DNA of 36,611 bases from an uncultured Oscillospiraceae bacterium (GCA_944387635.1 CALXFT010000019.1:1-36611), one strand, 5' to 3'; shown: positions 23,185 to 31,167, counted from the first letter of the stretch. Notes: generated from the sequence alone by a model not told the origin. Numbers and translations: made by a program.

Positions 23185-24645
23185 ATGAATTCCTATACCA
23201 TCACCTTCCTGCCCGGCGGCGAACGGGTCCGGGTTGAGGCCGGGACCACCCTGCTTCAGGCCATGATCCGCGCGGGCCTTCATCCCAACGCCCCCTGCGG
23301 CGGCAAGGGAATCTGCGGAAAGTGCCTTGTCACCCTGGCAGACGGCAGCCGGGTCCCGGCCTGCCAGACCCCGGTGTCCTCGGATCTGACGGTGACGGTA
23401 CCCCAGGGAGACCGGGCCAGAATTCTGACCCGGAGCCTGCGGGCCGAGACCCGGCCCGACGGAGACAACGCCTATGTTCTGGCCGTGGACGTAGGCACCA
23501 CCACCTTGGTTGCCTACCTGCTGGACGGAGTGACCGGGGAAACCCTGGCCCAGGCCAGCTGCCTGAACCCCCAGGGCCAGTACGGCGCCGACGTGATCTC
23601 CCGGATACAGTATGTGATGCAGACAGGGCCGGAGTCCATGGCCCGATGCGTCCGGGATGCCCTGGCCGGCCTGACTCGACAGGCCGCCGGGAATGCCGGG
23701 ATCGACCCCCAGGCCATCGGCGCCGCCGCCCTGGTGGGCAACACCGCCATGCACCACCTGGCTCTGGGCATCGACCCCAAGCCTCTGACCACGCCGCCCT
23801 ACATGCCCAGGGTCCGCCAGACCATGGAGCTGCCCGGCGGGGAACTGCTGCCCATCGGCGGCACGGTCCGGGTCCTGCCCAACATCGCCGGCTTCGTAGG
23901 GGCGGACACCGTAGGCTGCATGACCGCCACCCGGTTTGACCGGCTGGAGGAGCTGAGCCTGCTCATTGACATCGGCACCAACGGGGAAATGGTCCTGGGC
24001 AACGCCCAGGGCAGGACCGCCTGCTCCACCGCCGCAGGCCCGGCCTTTGAAGGGGCCAAGATCTCCTGCGGCATGCGGGGAGCCGACGGGGCCGTGGACC
24101 ATGTGTATTTGCGCGACGGCCGGATCGAGTACCACGTCATCGGCGGCGGCCAGGCCAAGGGCCTGTGCGGCTCGGGTCTGCTGGACCTGGTGGCCGTCCT
24201 GCTGGACCTGGGGTACATCAGCGAAAGCGGCCGCCTGAAGGACAAGGCCTTCCAGCTGTGTCCGGCGGTCACGCTGACCCAGAAGGACGTGCGGGAGGTC
24301 CAGCTGGCAAAGTCCGCCATCCGCACGGGCATTGAGCTGCTGGCCCAGACCCGGGGCGTGCCGGTATCCCGGATTGAGGCGGTGTACCTGGCCGGGGCCT
24401 TCGGCAACTACCTGACCCCGGCCTCCGCCTGCCGCATCGGCATGATCCCCCCGGTGCTGGAAGACCGGATTCGGCCCATCGGCAACGCCGCCGGAGAGGG
24501 GGCCAAGCTCTGCGCCCTGAGCCGGGCGGAGTTCGCCTACAGCCAGGAGCTGGCCCAACACACACAGTTTCTGGAGCTGGCCAGTCTGCCCCGGTTCCAG
24601 GATATGTTCGTAGACTGTCTGAATTTTGAGGAGGAAGAACCATGA
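23185..24645 (+). CDS. Reductive activator of corrinoid proteins (RACo-like)
   Basis: Protein of 486 residues. The N-terminal [2Fe-2S] ferredoxin domain has C38-x5-C44-x2-C47 (CGGKGICGKC) and C60. A linker follows, then the DUF4445/ASKHA ATPase domain starting AVDVGTTTLVAYLLDG, with LVGNTAMHHLALG, LIDIGTNGEMVLG, AAGPAFEGAKIS and VYLAGAFGNYL. Such proteins use ATP hydrolysis to reduce inactive Co(II) to Co(I) in corrinoid proteins; the partner is the protein at 22015. ATG 23185 has AGGAGG 7 nt upstream. The gene overlaps the next by 4 bp (ATGA). It may be read from its own promoter because of the repeat copy upstream. Confidence 0.93.
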   Translation: MNSYTITFLPGGERVRVEAGTTLLQAMIRAGLHPNAPCGGKGICGKCLVTLADGSRVPACQTPVSSDLTVTVPQGDRARILTRSLRAETRPDGDNAYVLAVDVGTTTLVAYLLDGVTGETLAQASCLNPQGQYGADVISRIQYVMQTGPESMARCVRDALAGLTRQAAGNAGIDPQAIGAAALVGNTAMHHLALGIDPKPLTTPPYMPRVRQTMELPGGELLPIGGTVRVLPNIAGFVGADTVGCMTATRFDRLEELSLLIDIGTNGEMVLGNAQGRTACSTAAGPAFEGAKISCGMRGADGAVDHVYLRDGRIEYHVIGGGQAKGLCGSGLLDLVAVLLDLGYISESGRLKDKAFQLCPAVTLTQKDVREVQLAKSAIRTGIELLAQTRGVPVSRIEAVYLAGAFGNYLTPASACRIGMIPPVLEDRIRPIGNAAGEGAKLCALSRAEFAYSQELAQHTQFLELASLPRFQDMFVDCLNFEEEEP

Positions 24646-25178
24646 CCTGGGAACAACTGGAACGGCTTGCCAAGGACTGCGGCTTTACAAACTGGGCCAA
24701 GCTGGACGTGACCACCCTGGAGCTGAAGCAGGAGGTCCGGGATATGTGCGAGGCCAACACCTGCGGAAAATACGGAGCCTGCTGGAGCTGCCCGCCCCAC
24801 TGCGGGGATCTGGCCCAATGCGCCGAGGATCTCGGGGGCATGACCCAGGGAATCCTGGTCCAGGTGGTGGGCGACGTGGAGGACGGCTTCGACATTGAGG
24901 CCATGATGGAGCTCAACGAAGCCTACAAGGACTGCTTCAGCCAAATGTACCAGATCCTGCGCGCCTCCGGGGAGCGGGTTCTGGCCCTGGGCGCCGGCTG
25001 CTGCACCCGGTGCCGCAAGTGCACCTGCCCCGACGAGCCCTGCCGGTTCCCCCAGGAGCGGATCAGCTCCATGGAGGCCTACGGCCTGCTGGTGCTGGAG
25101 GTGTGCAAGCGCAACGGCCTGACCTACTACTACGGCCAGGACAAGCTGGCCTACACCGGCTGCTTCCTTCTGGGATAG
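24642..25178 (+). CDS. DUF2284 predicted metal-binding protein
   Basis: Protein of 178 residues with many Cys: CEANTCGKYGACWSCPPHCG near residue 34 and CTRCRKCTCPDEPC near residue 122. The closing segment AYGLLVLEVCKRNGL and TYYYGQDKLAYTG is typical of DUF2284. These proteins are frequent beside RACo and corrinoid methyltransferase genes; an iron-sulfur or electron-delivery role is likely but not shown. Start overlaps the RACo stop (ATGA), so translation is coupled. Confidence 0.88.
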   Translation: MTWEQLERLAKDCGFTNWAKLDVTTLELKQEVRDMCEANTCGKYGACWSCPPHCGDLAQCAEDLGGMTQGILVQVVGDVEDGFDIEAMMELNEAYKDCFSQMYQILRASGERVLALGAGCCTRCRKCTCPDEPCRFPQERISSMEAYGLLVLEVCKRNGLTYYYGQDKLAYTGCFLLG

Positions 25179-25179
25179 T

Positions 25180-25334
25180 CTGACGGAGAAAGCAATAGAA
25201 ACCAACACCAGAGAGGCCACTACGCTGGCGATGGTCAGCTTTGTGAAGTCGCCAACCACGTAGATGAAGTAGTAGGTGTAGTTGGCCTGGTACATATACA
25301 GAGCGGTATAGGTCACGGTCTGGGTCAGGAACAC
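25180..25334 (-). pseudogene. Transporter fragment (MFS/GPH-like)
   Basis: The minus-strand frame reads two membrane segments, QTVTYTALYMYQANYTYYF and FTKLTIASVVASLVLVSIAF, then ends at the DUF2284 gene. It resembles an internal part of sugar-cation symporters of the MFS superfamily. No start, end or flanking parts are present. It abuts the PucR tail fragment at 25331, so two gene fragments were joined. Confidence 0.45.
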
Positions 25335-25421
25335 CGGCGCCTATCGTATCCGCAAACTGGAGAGTCTGCTCCCGTGCTCCCTGGAGGACCCCGGAGTCCG
25401 GCTGTACTGCCAGCTGTGACG
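25331..25421 (+). pseudogene. C-terminal tail of a PucR-type regulator
   Basis: The plus-strand frame reads NTGAYRIRKLESLLPCSLED, then PGVRLYCQL-stop. This is the last helix of a PucR HTH domain (compare TTLQYRLKKIQALIHADLED in the regulator at 18271). The rest of the gene is absent. Confidence 0.6.
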
Positions 25422-25536
25422 GTGCTGGAGCTGTATGAAAAAGCCCATCTCCCGCCCAAGTCCGCCCGAGGATAAAAACAGAGGCTGTCATGCACTCTCA
25501 CCGCTGCCCTTCGCTTACCCCTTGGGAGCGCCGAAA

Positions 25537-25572
25537 GCGGGAAGTCCGGCATCGGAACTTCCCGCTTTTTTT
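25537..25572 (+). terminator. Rho-independent terminator
   Basis: Stem GCGGGAAGT (25537-25545) / ACTTCCCGC (25557-25565) followed by seven T. It probably served the lost PucR gene to its left and it precedes the permease remnant. Confidence 0.85.
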
Positions 25573-25594
25573 ATGTATTGCGGCAGCATGGTTG

Positions 25595-25936
25595 CGGCGA
25601 GGCGCGGTCTTCCTGGCCACCATCATCGCCTCGGTCATCGGCACCCTGGTCATGGGCCTGGCGGCAAACGTCCCCTACGCCCTGGTGATCGTCGGCGTTA
25701 TGATGATGTCCTCCTTCCGGGAGATCGACTGGACCGAGCTTTCCGAGGCCATTCCCGCCTTCTTCGCCGGTGTGTTTATGGCCCTGTGCTACAGCATCTC
25801 CTACGGCATCGCCGCCGGTTTCTTCTTCTACTGCCTGTTGAAGATCTGCAAGAAGCAGGCGAAGGAGATCCACCCCATCATCTGGGTCTCCACCGCCCTG
25901 TTCGTTCTCAACTTCATTCTCACCGCGGCTATGTAA
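25595..25936 (+). pseudogene. NCS2 nucleobase permease with internal deletion
   Basis: The frame starts without a credible start. It reads GAVFLATIIASVIGTLVMG, LAANVPYAL: the early transmembrane region of NCS2/AzgA-type purine permeases, which normally continues APGMGLNAFF. Instead the next residues are VIVGVMMMSSFREIDW, AIPAFFAG, SISYGIAAGFFFYCLLK and KEIHPIIWV, all from the C-terminal third. The jump at about 25680 removes the central part while keeping frame. A terminator lies just upstream and another just after the stop. The product could not transport. Confidence 0.72.
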
Positions 25937-25952
25937 CCGCCGGAAACGCCAA

Positions 25953-25993
25953 ACCGCCCATACCATCGGCAGATCCCCGATGGTATGGGCGGT
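25953..25993. terminator. Long perfect hairpin after the permease remnant
   Basis: Arms of 17 bp, ACCGCCCATACCATCGG (25953-25969) and CCGATGGTATGGGCGGT (25977-25993), followed by CTTGTCT. Likely terminator of the original permease gene. Confidence 0.7.
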
Positions 25994-26068
25994 CTTGTCT
26001 CTCCCTTGGGCAGAGCGCTTCGGCCTCTGGGCCGCCGGCTCCCAAAAACGGGCGCCGGGGCTGGGCCT

Positions 26069-26281
26069 TCACTTCTCTTCCGGAACATATTCGATCAGGT
26101 CTCCGGGCTGGCACTCCAACAGGCGGCAAAGGACCTCCAGACTATCCCAGGATATGCCCTGCTGATTTCTAAATTTCTGCAAGGTGGATTGACTCAGTAA
26201 TCCTTCGGTCCGGATTTTATTTGTATTATAGCCCTTTTCCTTTAAAGCCTTCAGGATATCCACCTTATACCGCAGCGGCAT
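26069..26281 (-). CDS. Small XRE family regulator
   Basis: HTH protein of 70 residues: MPLRYKVDILKALKEKGYNT, then the recognition helix region LLSQSTLQKFRNQQ and SWDSLEVLCRLLECQPGDLIEY, which is the Cro/C1 family ending. ATG 26281 has GGAGG 7 nt upstream. It probably binds the inverted repeat at 26321-26348 in front of its own start. It may control the divergent genes to the right; no partner toxin or phage gene is visible. Confidence 0.85.
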   Translation of the reverse strand: MPLRYKVDILKALKEKGYNTNKIRTEGLLSQSTLQKFRNQQGISWDSLEVLCRLLECQPGDLIEYVPEEK

Positions 26282-26300
26282 GCCACCGCCTCCTTCCTAG

Positions 26301-26376
26301 ATATTGTGCAAAATCACCCCAATATTGCACTTTATTTCGTGTAATATTTCCAATAGACTTGCACGGCATTTCGTGC
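26301..26376. promoter_or_regulatory. Operator-like inverted repeats and promoter
   Basis: AATATTGCAC (26321-26330) and GTGTAATATT (26339-26348) form a near-perfect inverted repeat, and ATATTGTGCA at 26301 is a further related half. GCACG-GCATTT-CGTGC lies at 26361-26376, just before a TATACT -10 box pointing right. Likely binding region of the XRE protein. Confidence 0.55.
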
Positions 26377-26661
26377 TATACTATCTTTAAACAAAGCATA
26401 TCGGACTTACCGATTTATGATATGTATGGACTTAACTCAGCCAGGCAGCGGATTTTTGCGCGCCTGCGGCCCGTGGGCCTCTTCGCTTACCTCTTCACAA
26501 GAGGAGCACGCAAGCGTTTATCCCGGCGGACATCCTCTGTCTCTGGCGGTATCTGAATCTGTAAAACATTCAAAAAGCATATTTTTTGTATTATAGCACA
26601 CACCCCGCCAAATGCAAGTATTGACACGGAATCTAGCCACATGGCGCAAGGAGGCAAGGAA

Positions 26662-26961
26662 ATGTATGTATTGAAAGAGCTGTGGCGTGGGAACATCTCC
26701 CCCACAGAGCGATTCGTCCGGCCGGAAAGCGAATACGCCGCGGCCCTCAGGCAGCTGAATCCGGAGCTGGAAAAGCTGCGAAACGGGATCTCCCCGGAGG
26801 CCCGGCGGCAAATGGAGGTTGTGGAAGACCTTCGCAGCCGTCTGGCGATGCTGGAAAACGAGGAGTATTTTCTCTACGGCTTTCGCCTGGGGGCCGGTCT
26901 GATACTGGACATTGCAGAACCGTACCGGGGCCAGTTCTCCTCACCGGGAGAACGCGGCTAG
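26662..26961 (+). CDS. DUF6809-like small protein
   Basis: Protein of 99 residues starting at ATG 26662, with AAGGAGG 7 nt upstream. It reads MYVLKELWRGNISPTERFVR, then ESEYAAALRQLN, a helical middle, and the closing EEYFLYGFRLGAGLILDIAE. This pattern (LxELxxGNIxPxER ... FxxGFRLGAxL) is what I recall for DUF6809 proteins of clostridia. Function unknown; helical and probably cytoplasmic. The stretch between 26400 and 26640 upstream holds a weakly matching repeat terminus (TATGGACTTAAC) but no gene. Confidence 0.7.
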   Translation: MYVLKELWRGNISPTERFVRPESEYAAALRQLNPELEKLRNGISPEARRQMEVVEDLRSRLAMLENEEYFLYGFRLGAGLILDIAEPYRGQFSSPGERG

Positions 26962-26993
26962 CGCTCCTCTTCGAACAAAGTCCCGAGGGCTTC

Positions 26994-27235
26994 AGATGGG
27001 TTCGAATCCGATCTCTGCCAAAGAAAAACCCACCCTTTCGGGTGTCACCCGCTCCCTTAACAGGTCCTCTCAGAGCTTTCCCCCGGATGAGGGATTCGAC
27101 TGCCGATTTTCCCCTTGGGAAAATCGTATGGTGCTGCCGCCGTCCAGCCAGCGGCAAGCAATCCTCCGCCGGAGGATTGCATTTAGATGGGTTCGAATCC
27201 GATCTCTGCCAAAGAAAAACCCACCCTTTCGGGTG
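26994..27235 (+). repeat. Duplicated tRNA-tail and terminator segments
   Basis: A 51-bp direct repeat, GATGGGTTCGAATCC...CTCTGCCAAAGAAAAACCCACCC, occurs at 26994-27044 and 27185-27235. Each copy looks like a tRNA T-arm, acceptor 3' strand and CCA followed by a terminator arm, but no tRNA body is attached. Between them lie GGATGAGGGATTCGA (27085-27099), identical to part of tRNA-Gln, and two palindromes (GATTTTCCC/GGGAAAATC and GCAATCCTCCG/CGGAGGATTGC). Confidence 0.7.
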
Positions 27236-27253
27236 GGTTTTTCTTTGGCAGAG
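27204..27253 (-). terminator. Terminator of the tRNA-Val/tRNA-Gln unit
   Basis: Perfect 23-bp arms (27204-27226 and 27231-27253) with a TTTC/GAAA loop. On the minus strand AAAAACCCACCC and GGGTGGGTTTTT give a strong stem and T-run. The arm reaches into the CCA and acceptor end of tRNA-Gln, so the terminator includes an inverted copy of the tRNA end. Confidence 0.85.
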
Positions 27254-27319
27254 GATGAGGGATTCGAACCCCCGCGAACGGAGTCAGAGTCCGGTGTGCT
27301 ACCGTTACACTAATCCTCT
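27246..27319 (-). tRNA. tRNA-Gln (anticodon CTG)
   Basis: Acceptor AGAGGAT pairs with ATCCTCT, D-arm GTGT/GCAC, anticodon loop CTCTGAC (anticodon CTG), T-loop GTTCGAATC, discriminator G and encoded CCA. It starts one base after the CCA of tRNA-Val, so there is no spacer. Confidence 0.92.
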
Positions 27320-27396
27320 TGGTGGAGACAACAGGACTCGAACCTGTGACCTCATGCGTGTGAAGCATGCGCTCTAACCAGCTGAGCTATGCCTCC
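27320..27396 (-). tRNA. tRNA-Val (anticodon CAC)
   Basis: Acceptor GGAGGCA pairs with TGTCTCC, D-arm AGCTCAGCTGGTTAGAGC, anticodon stem CATGC/GCATG with loop TTCACAC (anticodon CAC), T-loop GGTTCGAGTCC, discriminator A and encoded CCA. First in the two-tRNA transcript. Confidence 0.93.
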
Positions 27397-27414
27397 ATAA
27401 CCAGCGCAGGACTT

Positions 27415-27442
27415 ATTATACCACAATTCACCAGTTTGTCAA
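27415..27442 (-). promoter_or_regulatory. Promoter of the tRNA unit
   Basis: On the minus strand TTGACA (27437-27442), 16 bp, TATAAT (27415-27420): both boxes are full consensus, as expected for a stable RNA promoter. Confidence 0.9.
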
Positions 27443-27522
27443 CACCTTTTTTCAGATTTTTTCTCTTGCTTATTTTCGGAATCCTGTTATACTCATTTTG
27501 ACGAAATCAGGAGGTTTTGCTT

Positions 27523-28200
27523 ATGCGCTACGCCCATATGGTCCCCGGAATCTTCCGGGCCAGGCCCAACCGCTTTATTGCCAGCGTGGAAATCCAGGGC
27601 CGGGAGGAAACCGTCCATGTGAAAAATACCGGCCGCTGCCGGGAGCTGCTGGTCCCCGGCGCCCTGGTCTGGTGCCGCCGGGACGAAAATCCCAAACGGA
27701 AAACCGGCTACGACCTGATCGCCGTGGAAAAGGCCGGGCGGCTCATCAACATGGACTCCCAGGCTCCCAACCAGGCGGCCCGGGAGTGGCTCCTGGGCGG
27801 CGGCCTGGGGCCGGTGGCGGATCTGAAGCCGGAGACCGTTCACGGCGACTCCCGGTTTGACTTCTCCTTCACCCTGGACGGAAGGACCTGCTTCCTGGAG
27901 GTCAAGGGCGTGACCCTGGAGAACGGCGGGATCTGCGCCTTTCCCGACGCCCCCACGGAGCGGGGCCGCAAGCATCTTCTGGGCCTGGCCCGGGCGGCGC
28001 GGGAGGGATACGGGGCCTACGTGCTCTTTGTCATCCAGATGGCCGACGTAATATCTCTGCGTCCCAACGACCGCACGGACCCGGCCTTCGGCGGCGCCCT
28101 GCGGGAGGCCGCTGCCGCCGGGGTTCAGGTCCTGGCCATGGACTGCGCCGTGACGCCCCAGACCATGGCCCTGCGCAGTCCCGTTCCCGTGGTCCTGTAA
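27523..28200 (+). CDS. sfsA: SfsA family DNA/RNA nuclease-like protein
   Basis: Protein of 225 residues, normal for SfsA. It reads RARPNRFIASVEIQGREETVH, HVKNTGRCRELLVPGA, NMDSQAPNQAAREWL, SRFDFSF, CFLEVKGVTLE, AFPDAPTERGRKHL and VLFVIQMADV in the order expected. The FDF...EVK acidic/lysine set forms the nuclease-like site. First described as a sugar fermentation stimulation protein; the physiological role is unclear. ATG 27523 has AGGAGG 8 nt upstream; TATACT near 27489 is a likely -10. Confidence 0.95.
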   Translation: MRYAHMVPGIFRARPNRFIASVEIQGREETVHVKNTGRCRELLVPGALVWCRRDENPKRKTGYDLIAVEKAGRLINMDSQAPNQAAREWLLGGGLGPVADLKPETVHGDSRFDFSFTLDGRTCFLEVKGVTLENGGICAFPDAPTERGRKHLLGLARAAREGYGAYVLFVIQMADVISLRPNDRTDPAFGGALREAAAAGVQVLAMDCAVTPQTMALRSPVPVVL

Positions 28201-28203
28201 CCC

Positions 28204-28232
28204 TTGCCAAGGGCAGGCGGCTGTGGTATAAT
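28204..28232 (+). promoter_or_regulatory. Promoter of the 28263 gene pair
   Basis: TTGCCA (28204-28209), 17 bp, TATAAT (28227-28232). Confidence 0.75.
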
Positions 28233-28262
28233 GGCGAAAACGAACCAGCGGGAGGTTTTTCT

Positions 28263-28730
28263 ATGAATCACGGGGAAAAAGCGGCGGAACTGTTTTTAAG
28301 CGGACAGAACTGCGCCCAGGCAGTGGTCGTGGCCTTCAGCGACTTGACCGGCCTGGAGCCGGAGTTTTCGGCCCGGATGTCCAGTTCCTTCGGCGGCGGC
28401 ATGGGCCGGATGCGGGAGGTCTGCGGGGCGGTCAGCGGCATGCTCATGGTTGCCGGTCTGCTCTACGGCTACGCGGACCCCGGCGAAAAAGACGTTCATA
28501 AGAAGGCCCACTATGTCCTGGTCCAGGACCTGGCCGGACAGTTCCGGGAGCGGATCGGCAGCATAGTCTGCCGGGAAATCCTGAAGAATCCCCCCTCGGA
28601 CCCCAATCCCACCCCCAGGACGGCGGAATTCTACCGGCATCGGCCCTGCGCCCGCATGGTCATGACCGCCGCCCATATCCTGGACGACTACATCGCCGCC
28701 CATCCCCTGGAGGCCGCCCGCCATGGATGA
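28263..28730 (+). CDS. C_GCAxxG_C_C family redox protein
   Basis: Protein of 155 residues. The family pattern is visible: SGQNCAQAVVVAFSD near residue 17, FGGGMGRMREVCGAVSGMLM near residue 43, CREILK and a final CARMV. These Cys-containing proteins are probably redox- or metal-related, of unknown function. GGGAGG before ATG 28263. The end overlaps the next gene by 8 bp, so the two are probably translated together. Confidence 0.9.
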   Translation: MNHGEKAAELFLSGQNCAQAVVVAFSDLTGLEPEFSARMSSSFGGGMGRMREVCGAVSGMLMVAGLLYGYADPGEKDVHKKAHYVLVQDLAGQFRERIGSIVCREILKNPPSDPNPTPRTAEFYRHRPCARMVMTAAHILDDYIAAHPLEAARHG

Positions 28731-29226
28731 TCTGATCTACTGCCAGAGGAACATCCCGCCCCGGGAGCACCCCTACGGTCTGCGGCCCTCGGCCAAAACC
28801 GGCTGCGGCTGGATCGCCGTTTACAACGCCCTGCGGCTGCTGGGGTACACCACGGACATCGACGGTCTGATCCGCTACCTGCTCCGGCTGTTGCCTCTGA
28901 TCCACGGCACCTTCGGCACCTCCTTCTGGGCGCCGGCCCTGTGCTTCCGGAATTGGGGCTTTCCCGTGAAGCTGGTGTTCAATCCCCGCCGGTACGACCG
29001 GGCAGCCCGGGAGGCGGACGCGTGCGTTCTGTTCTACCACTGGCGAAGGAAGCTGCGCTTCGGCGCCCACTTCGTGGCTCTGCGGCACACGCCCCAGGGC
29101 TTTGTGGGGTACAACACCTACCGCAATTCCACAGGCCCGGACCGGTACGGCGGGAGTCTTTATGCCTTCCTGCGCCGCCAGGGCTGGTTCGGCACCGTGC
29201 TCATCACCATCCGTCAAAAAAGTTGA
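28723..29226 (+). CDS. C39-like papain-fold protein, unknown substrate
   Basis: Protein of 167 residues. SAKTGCGWIAVYNALRLLG resembles the active-site Cys segment of C39-type peptidases (GCGPTCLAM in the protein at 35620). RFGAHFVALRHT supplies a possible His, and VGYNTYRNS an Asn/Asp position. No signal peptide is seen, so a cytoplasmic location is expected. It overlaps the C_GCAxxG_C_C gene by 8 bp. Exact family not recognised; the cysteine peptidase fold is inference. Confidence 0.6.
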   Translation: MDDLIYCQRNIPPREHPYGLRPSAKTGCGWIAVYNALRLLGYTTDIDGLIRYLLRLLPLIHGTFGTSFWAPALCFRNWGFPVKLVFNPRRYDRAAREADACVLFYHWRRKLRFGAHFVALRHTPQGFVGYNTYRNSTGPDRYGGSLYAFLRRQGWFGTVLITIRQKS

Positions 29227-29299
29227 TCCTCTCCCCCTGCCCGCTGGAAGGTAACCAAGGGGCGTGAACCCGCCCCCTGAAATAAATTTCTGCCAGAGC

Positions 29300-31128
29300 C
29301 AAATCAAATTTGCGCATAACTCTTGACACTACCGTACGCGACATAGGAATTCTTCAAGAAAGTGTATAAAAAAACGCTCCTTTCGGAGCGGAAAGCAAAA
29401 AAATGAAATGACCCTTGACTACATGCATCTTGCCATCGACACATTTTTTTCGTAGCCAAGGGTCATTTCTGTTCACTCTTGGTATCTAACATCATTGGTT
29501 AACCTCTCTTTCTACAGATTGACGATTCCTTTCGATACAATTACACTCCGCATTCCTTATGTTTACCACGTTCAATCCCTTCAGCGGGACGCTCTTATAA
29601 GTTCGGAATCCATTTGCTCGAATGGCCGTCTTGATTCGGCTCCACATCCTTTTGCATCTGATTTTCAGCTGACAGTTTGTTTGCTATTTTCTGCTATGAA
29701 CAATTTGCTTTCGGCTTTTGGTGGTTTGCATGAATTGTTTGCCTGGAATCGGATCTGACCAAAACGGAAACCATTGTCTTCGTTTTTGGAAAAATCCTTC
29801 TCTTTGGGTTCTGGCTTTCTACTCCGGACCCATCGGCCATGGACAGTTTTTTATCAAATTCTTTTGATTCTTTCTTCTTTTCCATCTTTTGCGGATTCTC
29901 GCAGGCTTCCCTTTGATTTTTCACAAAATCCGGTTTCGGAAAGAGCTGATTTCCATTTTACTTACGTAAAATCGGAAGAACTTTGATTTTCTTTCTGTCT
30001 TCTGACATTTCTGACATCTTACAAAAATTGGTGACGGAAGAAGAATTTCTTTTTGATTCGGGACGATCTGTATATGGATTTGATTCTGTTTTCTCTTACA
30101 ATTTTCTTCTTTCAAAGAAACTTCGGAAGATATTCTTTCTCAAATGAAATACCGACATTCCAAATCAGAGATTCTGTCTTTTTGCCTTACTTTTTTGTTT
30201 TTGTCATGGACATGAATCAATCGGAAAATTGAACTTTCAAAATATGCTTTCTATTTTGATTTGATTTTTATGGATTGAATAACTCCAAATTTCATCTTTC
30301 GCAATTTCACCATTTGCTGTCGCATTTGATTTCTTACGAAACATGTCATTTCAGAGGATCGCTTCCTAAAAAACCATATCCTTTTAAAAAACACTTTCTT
30401 CCGTTTTCTTTTGCCGAATGGATTCTGCCTGGATTTTGGGTATTGGGCTTAGAACCGTTTCCTTTGGAATATGATCTTGCTGTGACTGAAGCGATTACCT
30501 GGGTTTTGCGAAAAACCGATTTCTTCTGAATGCTTACTTTTTCCTTCTGGAGTCAACTGCTTGGAATGGCTTCCTGATTCTGGTGCTGAAATTGAATAAA
30601 AACCTTTGGTTTTTATTCGTCAGGCATTGCCCTTGCGGGCTGCCGGATTTCAGATTTTCAAAATGAAAATCATGAAATCATATCTCATTATGATCTTCCT
30701 ATGAAAACTTTTATTCTTGGGAATAAAAGCTTTTATGGAATATCCGTATGAGATTTTTAGGACCTTCCTCGGGGATCACCCTTTGCTTTTGATCTGGGGT
30801 TGGAATGGTTTGCATGGGAAGAAAAGGGGTTTTGCCGTTACCAAAGCCTATGCTCATGTTCTTAGCGGAAAAACATATTCGACTGCTCACACATTCTTGC
30901 CTTACGCCATTTGCTCTTTTGCACTTTGTTTCCAGATTTCTTAAAGAAGATGCTGTCGCTGAATGCAATTGGTTGAGCCTTGAAAGAAGTTACCTGTACA
31001 TTGGTATCACCTCTTTGTGCCTATAAGATATCACATATTTTTCCGTTTTTCAATATGGAATATTGTATAAACTACCAACTTTTGACTTGTTGAAAATATA
31101 GATTTCCGGAAAACCCCTCGGAAAGCCG
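29300..31128. other. AT-rich, T-skewed island without convincing genes
   Basis: About 1.8 kb of markedly AT-rich sequence in GC-rich surroundings, with T strongly exceeding A on the plus strand. Short open frames occur on both strands but none has a ribosome site plus recognisable protein features. Secondary-structure candidates: CGCTCC-TTTC-GGAGCG near 29375; GAAATGACCCTTG (29405-29417) with CAAGGGTCATTTC (29457-29469); GAATAAAAACC-TTT-GGTTTTTATTC (30594-30618); GATTTTCA/TGAAAATC (30653-30671); CTTTTATTC-TTGG-GAATAAAAG (30708-30729). It may hold a structured RNA or decayed foreign DNA. Confidence 0.6.
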
Positions 31129-31158
31129 TTGACTTTCCCTTTTCATTTGTGCTAGAAT
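31129..31158 (+). promoter_or_regulatory. Right-facing promoter with no gene
   Basis: TTGACT (31129-31134), 18 bp, TAGAAT (31153-31158). A start near 31165 would run into the terminator at 31168-31195 at once. Confidence 0.65.
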
Positions 31159-31167
31159 AAAGTTGTT

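Noticed and set aside
26415-26520. Sixth copy of the interspersed repeat
   Set aside because: TATGGACTTAACTCAGC resembles a terminus, but no matching interior or right end was found. Kept only as a remark.
26740-27377. Proteins read across the tRNA genes (for example through RMRDSNPRE)
   Set aside because: This text is the translation of tRNA genes and their duplicated tails, a well-known annotation artefact.
29495-30968. Several short open frames in the AT-rich island
   Set aside because: None combines a ribosome site, sensible start and protein-like composition; they look like chance frames in T-rich DNA.
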